Assembly: GCA_902795835.1 (NCBI GenBank)
Contig: CADBNA010000297.1
Span: 1-5,344, forward strand
Source of the DNA: an uncultured Lachnospiraceae bacterium
Lineage (GTDB): Bacteria; Bacillota_A; Clostridia; Lachnospirales; Lachnospiraceae
Reading direction: 5' to 3'
Length of the DNA stretch: 5,344 bases
Each line of letters opens with the position of its first letter. Within the stretch, counting starts at the first letter, position 1. Below the pieces are notes generated by a model. It ran no database searches, was not told where the DNA came from, and worked only from the letters and a program-made list of their open reading frames with translations. Positions 1 through 5,245 of this stretch are shown here, piece by piece. The translations under genes and the position numbers were made by a program.

Positions 1-825
1 GCCGCCCGCGATCACCATCGAATTGCCGTATTTTTCCTTTACGCCCTTCAGGTCATTGCTGGTCTGGGCCGGGTTCCACTGCACAACACCGATTGACTTC
101 CAGTCTTTGACCAGGTCAGTGGCCTGTCCGCAGCAGTGCATCGTGATCGGCAGGCCTCTGTCGCGGCCGAACTTTGCCTCTCTGTCATGCCACGGCAGAA
201 TCAGTTCCCGGTACATCTCCTCAGACATGAAAGGCGCCCTCCAGGTGGCCACATCGTCGCACAGGCCGATGCAGTCCGGCTTTACAATGTCAATCATGTT
301 TTCCAGGACAGTAGTATACCAGTCACACATGTATTCCAGCAGAGCCTTGACCTCTTCCGGTTCTTCATAGAGAGCGCACAGAGCATTTTCAAAGCCCATC
401 AGGCCGACCAGATCCTGGAAATATCCCGCATGCATATTGAATTCCAGACAGGTGTCTTCCCTGTCCAGACCCGCGGCATACAGACCTTCCAGACCTTTTT
501 TTGCCTGCTCTTCAAAATCAATCTCTGACAGGTCCACCGCTTTTACGACATCTCTCCAGTCGCAGATATCCTCCAGCTGGAAATTGCCCGGCTCCGGAAT
601 CAGCGCTCCGGAAGTCGAATCGCTTCCCACATAATTGATGCCCCAGACATCCCTGCCGCCGCCATTCGCCCGGTAGGCATTAATGAAGGGGGGCTGGAAG
701 ATAGCGCTCGTACAGGGACGGGTCATCCCGGGCATCGGCCCGAAGGAATAACTCGGAATCCAGTACGGGGTTTCACCGTGCAGACACTTGAGATAGTTTT
801 CTTTTTCCGTTATTTTTGCAGCCAT
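1..825 (-). CDS. UroD-family (corrinoid methyltransferase-like) protein, partial
   Basis: This reading frame starts at the ATG at 825, six bases after a strong GGAGG ribosome binding site (complement of 831-835), and runs open for 275 codons off the left edge, so the C-terminus is missing. Family members are usually about 340-400 residues, so roughly 70-120 residues are lost. The translation looks like the uroporphyrinogen decarboxylase superfamily in its methyltransferase branch (MtaA/MtbA-type), which moves methyl groups between a corrinoid protein and a thiol. Supporting features are DDVATWRAPFMSEEMYREL near residues 190-208 and MHCCG at 229-233; H230 and C232 fit the H-x-C half of the zinc/thiol site of that branch. 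The HemE N-terminal signature (RQAGRY) is absent, so haem synthesis is unlikely. No corrinoid protein gene is visible in the window, so the substrate is unknown. Family assignment is solid; the methyltransferase role is inferred. Confidence 0.85.
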   Translation of the reverse strand, partial: MAAKITEKENYLKCLHGETPYWIPSYSFGPMPGMTRPCTSAIFQPPFINAYRANGGGRDVWGINYVGSDSTSGALIPEPGNFQLEDICDWRDVVKAVDLSEIDFEEQAKKGLEGLYAAGLDREDTCLEFNMHAGYFQDLVGLMGFENALCALYEEPEEVKALLEYMCDWYTTVLENMIDIVKPDCIGLCDDVATWRAPFMSEEMYRELILPWHDREAKFGRDRGLPITMHCCGQATDLVKDWKSIGVVQWNPAQTSNDLKGVKEKYGNSMVIAGG

Positions 826-860
826 AGATTCCTCCTTTTCCACAGCGCATGTACCACTGC

Positions 861-967
861 CCGGCGGGGGCCTTCCAAAGGTCCTGCCGGTACGGATATT
901 CTGATTCCGCAAAGATCCGTATATATATAGAATAAGCGCCGGAATGAAGATTTTCATCATCCGGCGC
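861..967 (-). promoter_or_regulatory. Structured leader of the UroD-like gene: three consecutive hairpins
   Basis: Three complementary pairs lie in a row 36-142 bases upstream of the UroD-like start. CCGGC 861-865 pairs with GCCGG 886-890, enclosing CCTT/AAGG (871-874/878-881). TACGGAT 891-897 pairs with ATCCGTA 915-921. GCGCCGGA 936-943 plus ATGAA 944-948 pairs with TTCAT 953-957 plus TCCGGCGC 960-967, with a two-base bulge. The first two abut exactly. On the minus strand the third helix is followed by an A/T-rich run (TTATTCTATATATATA), so it could act as a leader terminator or attenuator. No known riboswitch core, such as the cobalamin box, is recognisable. Function is inferred; the complementarity is seen. 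Confidence 0.5.
936..967. repeat. 13-bp inverted repeat (GCGCCGGAATGAA type) with 2-nt bulge
   Basis: The arms GCGCCGGAATGAA (936-948) and TTCATCATCCGGCGC (953-967) are complementary over 13 pairs with an extra CA at 958-959 and a four-base loop. It is the most stable local hairpin near the UroD-like gene. It may work as an RNA hairpin in the leader or as a DNA operator; the sequence does not decide which. Confidence 0.6.
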
Positions 968-1048
968 ATACATATTTTCGGGCTGCGGCCCCGTAGTTTT
1001 TTGTGCAGAAATGCATTATCTAAGACTGCGCTTATCCAAGTATATTTA

Positions 1049-1060
1049 TCAGAATTCTGA
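1049..1060. repeat. 12-bp perfect palindrome (TCAGAATTCTGA)
   Basis: This is a perfect 12-base palindrome in an A/T-rich stretch between the 1116-1206 hairpin and the UroD-like gene leader. It could be a dimeric regulator site for the UroD-like gene, but no clear promoter sits beside it and short palindromes also occur by chance. Confidence 0.3.
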
Positions 1061-1070
1061 AAGAGGCTGA

Positions 1071-1225
1071 TCATACGCAGACCGTGGCGGAAACTGCTGT
1101 ACAATGAAAGCTGGACAGAGGAAGGCACAGTGCTGCCGGCCATTCCTCAGGTTCTCCGGACACCCTCCGAAATTCGGCATGACCGGAAGCACTGCACCTT
1201 CCTCTAACCGACCGTCAACGTATGA
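1071..1225. repeat. Outer inverted repeat flanking the long hairpin
   Basis: TCATACG at 1071-1077 is the exact complement of CGTATGA at 1219-1225. The match continues imperfectly inward (GAC and GT blocks; 12 of 15 positions across 1071-1085 and 1211-1225). These arms enclose the 1116-1206 hairpin, making a roughly 155-bp element with terminal inverted repeats. It may be an RNA domain or a small miniature-transposon-like repeat. No target-site duplication is evident at its edges. Confidence 0.4.
1116..1206 (-). ncRNA. Long imperfect hairpin, probably in a minus-strand RNA
   Basis: AGAGGAAGG (1117-1125) pairs with CCTTCCTCT (1197-1205). The helix continues through CAGTGCT/AGCACTG (1128-1134/1188-1194), CCGG/CCGG (1136-1139/1183-1186) and CAT/ATG (1141-1143/1179-1181). 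That is 23 Watson-Crick pairs, with a further small hairpin CCGA/TCGG at 1167-1177 inside. Four of the five non-Watson-Crick positions (1116/1206, 1126/1196, 1127/1195, 1140/1182) are C-A on the plus strand but G-U on the minus strand, which points to selection for pairing in a minus-strand transcript. It lies downstream of the HAD gene stop, so it could be a 3' untranslated structure of that operon or part of a separate RNA. No U-run follows it, so it is not a standard terminator. The apical loop lacks the signal recognition particle RNA signature. Confidence 0.5.
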
Positions 1226-1478
1226 CAGGCCGGGCGGGAACTGCATACCTGAAGGACAGCATTGGAGAGAGTGCTGGCAGCCGTTGGGCTGTCGCAATCG
1301 CAGGACAGGGGCGAGATCGGGCATACACAGCCCGATCGAGAGCGAGACGGAGGAGTTTTCATGAGGAAAACTCCGAGGATTCGCGCGGTACCCTGTCCTA
1401 CGGTTACGAAAGCCATACGGATGGCGCACGAAGCGACAGCAGGACAAGGGTATGCAGTTCCCCCCCGGTTTACATACG
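1219..1478 (+). ncRNA. Highly structured multi-helix RNA candidate, family not recognised
   Basis: The ends pair as a long terminal helix: CGTATG/CATACG (1219-1224/1473-1478), AGGCCGGG with CCCGGTTT-type pairing (1227-1234/1464-1471), then a perfect 14-bp block (1236-1249/1449-1462). Inside are long-range helices GCTGTCGC/GCGACAGC (1288-1295/1433-1440) and AGGACAGGG/CCCTGTCCT (1302-1310/1391-1399), and hairpins GATCGGGC/GCCCGATC (1315-1322/1330-1337), GGAGTTTTC/GAAAACTCC (1352-1360/1366-1374), GCCAT/ATGGC (1412-1416/1421-1425) and CAGCATT/AGTGCTG (1257-1263/1270-1276). All nest without conflict. Wobble pairs at 1228/1470, 1229/1469, 1250/1448, 1262/1271 and 1346/1380 are G-U only on the plus strand, against one (1301/1400) favouring minus, so plus is the likelier RNA strand. 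It then overlaps the HAD stop codon in antisense. It does not match the RNase P, tmRNA, 6S, T-box or cobalamin signatures known to me. No promoter or terminator was found. Confidence 0.6.
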
Positions 1479-2162
1479 ATCAGTCAGCACGCGGTACAGT
1501 TCCTCCGGGTCCGACGCCAGCGCATCCGCGCCGCTGCTCATCAGTTCCTCTCTGCTGCCGTATCCCCAGGTGACGCCGACGGCAGACATGCCCATCTCAT
1601 GAGCACCGGTGATGTCATATTTCCTGTCACCGACCATGACCACTTCCCGGCGCACGGCGGAAGTGTCATGTCCTGCCTCCCCGGATTCTTTCTGCAGATA
1701 TCCGGCCTGCCGCAGGGCATAGCGGATAATGTCCGGCTTTTCGGAGCGGCTTCCGTCCATCGTCGCGCCGCAGATCATATCAAAGCAGTTCAGGAGGCCG
1801 AAATGCTCCAGAATATCTTTTACAAACACTTCCGGCTTGGAAGAGGCTATGCCGAGCAGAAAGCCGTCTTTGCGCAGCCGTTCCAGGAGCTCCGGTATGC
1901 CGGCATACACACTGTTTTCATATTTTCCTTTTGTACTGAAATACTCCCGGTAACAGGCAACAGCCTTTTCAGCCTCCTCTTCAGACATATGCACAACTGA
2001 CCGGAAGGAGTCTGTCAGCGGCGGCCCTACAAAAGAATAGAGTTCCTCTTCCGGCAGGATCGGATAACCCATTTTCTCCAGTGCATACTGCACGGAGCGG
2101 ATAATTCCCGGATGAGACTCCGTGAGTGTGCCGTCCAGGTCAAACAGAATCAGTCTGTACAT
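1470..2162 (-). CDS. HAD-family hydrolase (phosphoglycolate phosphatase-like)
   Basis: A 230-residue haloacid dehalogenase superfamily phosphatase, close in length and motifs to the Gph/PpaX group. Motif I is FDLDGT (nucleophile D8, acid D10). The helical cap follows at about residues 15-85, motif II is IASSK (S107), motif III is K142 in SEKPD, and motif IV is GDRKYD (D179, D183). Such soluble enzymes dephosphorylate small phosphate esters; the substrate cannot be told from sequence. Start choice: the ATG at 2162 sits 7 bases after the argS stop and just before motif I. A TTG at 2192 would overlap argS and add ten residues without homology, so it is not preferred. The ribosome binding site is weak (GAGAGA), which suggests translational coupling to argS. 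An insertion of about 14 residues (roughly 158-172) lies between motifs III and IV. The stop lies within the terminal helix of the structured RNA candidate. Confidence 0.9.
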   Translation of the reverse strand: MYRLILFDLDGTLTESHPGIIRSVQYALEKMGYPILPEEELYSFVGPPLTDSFRSVVHMSEEEAEKAVACYREYFSTKGKYENSVYAGIPELLERLRKDGFLLGIASSKPEVFVKDILEHFGLLNCFDMICGATMDGSRSEKPDIIRYALRQAGYLQKESGEAGHDTSAVRREVVMVGDRKYDITGAHEMGMSAVGVTWGYGSREELMSSGADALASDPEELYRVLTDRM

Positions 2163-2169
2163 GTCTCTC

Positions 2170-3960
2170 TCACATCCGTTCCGGCGCTTCAAACCCGAGC
2201 GCGTCGATGGCGTCTTCGAGAACGCGCAGCACCAGTTTCAGCAGGGCAATCCAGGAAGCCTGCTGACGCGGATTCTCCTCGGTAAGTATTTTTGTCTCGT
2301 GGTAGAAGGTGTTGAAATCATTGGACAGTTCATATATGTATGCGCAGAGCCTGTGCGGCGCATGTTCGGCAAAAGCGCCTTCCAGCGCCTCATTGTAGCG
2401 GGCTGTCTGCAGCATCAGGTTCTTTTCTGCAGCAGTTGCGGGGGGAAGAACAGCGGTCTCCTCTTTCTCATCTGCCGATGTTCCTCTGTCTTCCGCATAC
2501 CGGTTCAGGATGGATTTGATCCGGACAATGGTATACAGAATATAGGGACCGGTATTTCCCTCAAACGATGTGAACCGCTCCAGATCAAAGACATAATCCT
2601 TGGAGGCCTGATTGGACAAATCGCCGTACTTGATGGCGGCCAGTCCCACGATTTCGGCCGTCTGCTCCGCATCTTCACCGCGGACACTGCGGTTTTCTAT
2701 GATTTTATTGTACATTTCCTGATTGATATCGCTGATCAGGGTTTCCAGGCGCATCACGCCGCCCTCACGGGTTTTGAAGGGCTTGCCGTCTTTGCCGTTC
2801 ATGGTCCCGAAGCCCAGGAAATTCAGCTCGGTGTCCTCTTCCACCAGGCCGGTCTTTCTGGCGCAGCGGAAGACCTGCACAAAATGCATATCCTGCCGCT
2901 TGTCCACGACATAGAGGATTTCATCCGGATGGTAGAGTGTCATTCTCTCCACAATCGTCGCCAGATCCGTAGTCGTATAAAGAGCTGCGCCGTCGGACTT
3001 CAGGATAATGCAGGGAGGCACTTCTTTCTGATCCGTTTCCTCGCTGATGTCAACAATCAGGGCACCCTGATCCTCGTAGGCAAAACCGTCGGCCTTCATT
3101 TTTTCAACCATACCGGGAATGATCGGCTGGACATCGGATTCTCCCTTCCACAGGTCAAAGTCGACGTTCAGCCTGCGATAGTTTTTCTTCAGGTCATCCA
3201 CGGATATGTTCAGGATATGCTTCCACAGGGCGCGGTAGCCCGGCCGGCCTGCCTGCAGCTGGGCAGTGGCCTGCAGCGCTTTTTCGCGGAAATCCTCATC
3301 TGTCTTGGAACGGGCGCTTGCCGTCGGATAGATTTCCTCCAGCTCTCCGATGGAAAACGGAGCTTCCGCAGGATAACCGCCGGTCTTGTTTTCGTCGAAA
3401 TACGGCAGGTCCGGCTGTCGATCCTGCAGTTCGGCAATGATCAGGCCCATCTGCAGGCCCCAGTCTCCCAGATGGACGTCTCCGATTACCCGGTGTCCCA
3501 GACGGCGTCCCATGCGCTTAATGCTCTCTCCGATTATCGCAGAGCGCAGATGCCCGACATGCAGGGGCTTTGCCACATTTGGCCCGCCGTAATCGATCAT
3601 GATCGTTTTCGGATGAGCTGCTTTCGTCACGGAAAGACCGTCATCCTCCGCCATCTCGTTCAGATAGCCTGCCACTGCCTCCGGGGCAAGCGTCAGATTG
3701 ATAAACCCGGGCATGACGGCCTCTGCCTTCAGAAGCAGCGGGCTGCCCTCCAACCGGGACACGACATCCTGCGCGATCTGAATCGGCGCCTTCCCGTATT
3801 TCTTCTTTGCCGCCATTGCGCCATTGCACTGGTATTCACACAAATCCGGACGGTTGGATAAAGACACCTTTGCATAAGAGGAATCGTATCCAGCCGCTTC
3901 AAAAGCTGCTGCCACCGCTTCTGTGATCCGTTCTGTCAGTCTGTTCATTTGATTAGTCAT
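2170..3960 (-). CDS. argS: Arginyl-tRNA synthetase
   Basis: Class I aminoacyl-tRNA synthetase of 596 residues that charges tRNA-Arg with arginine in the cytoplasm. Visible parts in order are the N-terminal tRNA D-loop-recognition domain (about 1-110), the catalytic entry IDYGGPNVAKPLHVGHLRSA with the HIGH-type HVGH at 134-137, GDVHLGDWG (160-168), and KSDGAALYTTTDLAT (321-335). Next come the KMSKS-loop equivalent GKPFKTREGG (392-401) and the anticodon-binding helical domain with EGNTGPYILYTIVRIKS (467-483), ending in the family's typical PERM. Length and motifs are complete. The ATG at 3960 overlaps the CBS gene stop as ATGA, supporting coupled translation; a second ATG at 3948 is a possible alternative because the AAAGGA site is only two bases from the first. 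It is the middle gene of the CBS-argS-HAD cluster. No T-box is seen upstream. Confidence 0.97.
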   Translation of the reverse strand: MTNQMNRLTERITEAVAAAFEAAGYDSSYAKVSLSNRPDLCEYQCNGAMAAKKKYGKAPIQIAQDVVSRLEGSPLLLKAEAVMPGFINLTLAPEAVAGYLNEMAEDDGLSVTKAAHPKTIMIDYGGPNVAKPLHVGHLRSAIIGESIKRMGRRLGHRVIGDVHLGDWGLQMGLIIAELQDRQPDLPYFDENKTGGYPAEAPFSIGELEEIYPTASARSKTDEDFREKALQATAQLQAGRPGYRALWKHILNISVDDLKKNYRRLNVDFDLWKGESDVQPIIPGMVEKMKADGFAYEDQGALIVDISEETDQKEVPPCIILKSDGAALYTTTDLATIVERMTLYHPDEILYVVDKRQDMHFVQVFRCARKTGLVEEDTELNFLGFGTMNGKDGKPFKTREGGVMRLETLISDINQEMYNKIIENRSVRGEDAEQTAEIVGLAAIKYGDLSNQASKDYVFDLERFTSFEGNTGPYILYTIVRIKSILNRYAEDRGTSADEKEETAVLPPATAAEKNLMLQTARYNEALEGAFAEHAPHRLCAYIYELSNDFNTFYHETKILTEENPRQQASWIALLKLVLRVLEDAIDALGFEAPERM

Positions 3961-4382
3961 TTCCTTTCTGCCGGTCCGGCGCCTTTGTCCGGACGGAACG
4001 CGTATTGTATGATCGCACGTCTTGTAATAATTCCGATAAACACGCCCGAGTCATCGACCACAGGCACGAAATTCTGGCGCATGGCCAGCTGGACAAGGTC
4101 TTCTATGTCACACTCAATATTAACAGGCTCCATTTTCCAGCGTCTGGGCACTTTCAGAATCGGAATATCCTCGGCTTCGCGCAGATTCAGGTCGTACACA
4201 TTTTTGATTTCCCGCAGGAGGTCCCCTTCTGTCAGCGTTCCGACATACTGTCCTTCCTCATTCAGAATCGGTATGGCCGTATATCTGTGATACTCCATCT
4301 TTTCAATTGCCTGCCGCATGGTGGCGTCATCCTGAACCCAGGCCACCTCACTCTTTGGAGTCAGGAAAAATAAAATATTCAT
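3957..4382 (-). CDS. Two-CBS-domain protein (CbpB/DarB-like)
   Basis: A 141-residue soluble protein made of a CBS pair: domain 1 at about residues 12-60 (YTAIPIL at 34-40) and domain 2 at about 83-130 (GIITRR at 117-122). Size and the YTAIP and GI-TRR motifs resemble the stand-alone CBS proteins CbpB/DarB of Firmicutes, which bind c-di-AMP or AMP and regulate partner enzymes such as Rel. That ligand is inferred from resemblance only. The start at 4382 has an AAGGGAG site ten bases upstream. It is the first gene after a near-consensus minus-strand promoter, and its stop overlaps the argS start (ATGA), so it is co-translated with arginyl-tRNA synthetase. It could report nucleotide status to translation or potassium homeostasis, but no partner is shown here. 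Confidence 0.85.
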   Translation of the reverse strand: MNILFFLTPKSEVAWVQDDATMRQAIEKMEYHRYTAIPILNEEGQYVGTLTEGDLLREIKNVYDLNLREAEDIPILKVPRRWKMEPVNIECDIEDLVQLAMRQNFVPVVDDSGVFIGIITRRAIIQYAFRPDKGAGPAERK

Positions 4383-4459
4383 TTTGCGTCAGCTCCCTTG
4401 TACCGGCTTCCCTCTTCTGTTACCTCCGCTGCAGACGGAAGACGCCGGCACAAATTGAA

Positions 4460-4489
4460 TTGTTTTTTGTGCATCCTGTATAGTATAAT
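4460..4489 (+). promoter_or_regulatory. Sigma-A-type promoter for the LUD gene
   Basis: A perfect TATAAT (4484-4489) lies 18 bases after TTGTTT (4460-4465), a weak -35. An alternative pairing, TTGAAT with TATAGT, is also possible. Transcription would start near 4496, about 40 bases before the LUD start. The -10 shares four bases with the opposing promoter's -10. Confidence 0.6.
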
Positions 4490-4510
4490 CAATAATGAAT
4501 ACCGTGTCAA
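4482..4510 (-). promoter_or_regulatory. Sigma-A-type promoter for CBS-argS-HAD
   Basis: On the minus strand TTGACA (complement of 4505-4510) and TATACT (complement of 4482-4487) are separated by exactly 17 bases. The -35 is perfect and the -10 is one base from consensus. The predicted start near 4475 leaves a leader of about 93 nt before the CBS gene. Confidence 0.8.
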
Positions 4511-4535
4511 AAGAATCATGATGAGGAGGTTAAGG

Positions 4536-5171
4536 ATGACACCCAGACAGGAAAACTATCGCCATCTGGCTGAAACAATGATTAAGAAATTCAACAGACG
4601 CAACATGGAGGCAATCTACTGCGACACAGCGGAAGACGCACGAAAAGCCGTGCTGGATATGATTCCGAAAGGCGCCTCCGTCACCAACGGAGGATCTGTG
4701 ACCCTGGATGAATGCGGCATCCTGGACGCTGTCAAAAACGGGGATTACGAATTTATAGACCGCACGGAAGCCGTTACGGCCGAAGAGAAAAGAGCCATGT
4801 TCCAGCGGCAGGCAGGCGCTGATTATTTCCTGATGAGCACCAACGCTTTCACTGAAGAAGGCGAGCTGGTAAACATCGACGGAAACGGCAACCGCGTATC
4901 CCTCCTGATCCACGGCCCGGAGCATGTCATCGTCGTAACCGGCATGAACAAACTGGCCGGCAGCACCGATGAGGCAATCCGCCGCACACAGAACATTGCC
5001 TCACCTCCAAACTGTGTGAGACTGAACTGCAAAACCCCCTGCGCGTCAACCGGACTGTGCGGTGACTGCCACGGGGACGGCACCATCTGCTGCCAGATCG
5101 TCATCACCAGACATTCCAGACACAACGGCCGCATTACCGTCGTTATGGTTGGAGAGAATCTCGGCTTCTGA
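4536..5171 (+). CDS. LUD-domain protein (lactate utilisation type)
   Basis: A 211-residue LUD-domain protein (LutC/YkgG fold). The start at 4536 follows GAGGAGG (4523-4529) with six bases of spacing; upstream in-frame codons are poor protein and include the promoter, so they are excluded. Family motifs are NGGSVTLDE (51-59), a central STNAFTEEGELVNIDGNGNR (101-120), and a C-terminal cysteine cluster C160, C165, C169, C175, C178, C185, C186 in the pattern KTPCxxxGxCGDC. The tail ITVVMVGENLGF matches the short Clostridia version of the family. In LutABC-type systems LUD proteins take part in L-lactate oxidation. Here the gene stands alone without LutA or LutB partners, so a lactate role is only inferred. 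The cysteines could bind an Fe-S cluster or metal, not demonstrated. It is transcribed as a single gene, with no clear terminator downstream. Confidence 0.9.
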   Translation: MTPRQENYRHLAETMIKKFNRRNMEAIYCDTAEDARKAVLDMIPKGASVTNGGSVTLDECGILDAVKNGDYEFIDRTEAVTAEEKRAMFQRQAGADYFLMSTNAFTEEGELVNIDGNGNRVSLLIHGPEHVIVVTGMNKLAGSTDEAIRRTQNIASPPNCVRLNCKTPCASTGLCGDCHGDGTICCQIVITRHSRHNGRITVVMVGENLGF

Positions 5172-5189
5172 TCTGAACAGCGCACTTGA

Positions 5190-5231
5190 CAAATGAGGTG
5201 TACAGGAATCGCCACAACGGCAAATGGGGTG
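5190..5231. repeat. Imperfect direct repeat CAAATGAGGTG / CAAATGGGGTG
   Basis: Two 11-base copies at 5190-5200 and 5221-5231 match at 10 of 11 positions, 31 bp apart, in the non-coding DNA after the LUD gene. They may be a chance match or part of a repeat array. Confidence 0.25.
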
Positions 5232-5245
5232 CATATAGTTCTTTC

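Larger units (their letters stand above)
4383..4535. promoter_or_regulatory. Divergent intergenic regulatory region
   Basis: This 153-bp gap separates the divergent CBS-argS-HAD and LUD transcription units. It holds two promoters with overlapping -10 boxes (listed separately). The minus-strand leader is about 93 nt and includes a small CTTCCG/CGGAGG hairpin (4423-4441 region) before the CBS gene. The plus-strand leader is only about 40 nt and ends in the GAGGAGG ribosome binding site (4523-4529). Confidence 0.7.

Noticed and set aside
979..1002. Possible plus-strand intrinsic terminator (GGGC/GCCC stem and six T)
   Set aside because: The stem is only 4-5 bp and no plus-strand gene lies before it within the window.
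1116..1206. Signal recognition particle RNA
   Set aside because: Length and hairpin shape are similar, but the conserved apical GGUCAGGUCCGGAAGG-type loop is absent.
1049..1447. Minus-strand open frame of 132 codons, with overlapping plus-strand frames of 86, 103 and 126 codons
   Set aside because: They overlap the paired RNA elements, have no recognisable domain and no good ribosome binding site, and several frames are open at once, as expected for GC-rich structured non-coding DNA.
1219..1478. RNase P RNA, tmRNA or group II intron
   Set aside because: A GAGGAAAACTCC stretch recalls the RNase P GAGGAAAGUCC, but it is a simple hairpin arm here; the other RNase P, tmRNA and intron domain V signatures are missing and the length is too short.
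2163..2192. TTG start for the HAD gene overlapping argS
   Set aside because: It adds ten residues before motif I with no similarity; the ATG at 2162 places the motif I aspartate at residue 8, as is usual for the family.
2122..3861. Long plus-strand open frame of 579 codons
   Set aside because: It is the antisense shadow of argS, whose product is unmistakable; the plus-strand protein has no domain pattern.
4398..4535. N-terminal extension of the LUD protein by 46 residues
   Set aside because: The extension covers the promoter and ribosome binding site and has no family similarity; the ATG at 4536 has an ideal GAGGAGG.
5186..5214. TTGACA at 5186-5191 as a promoter
   Set aside because: No acceptable -10 box occurs at 16-18 bases spacing.
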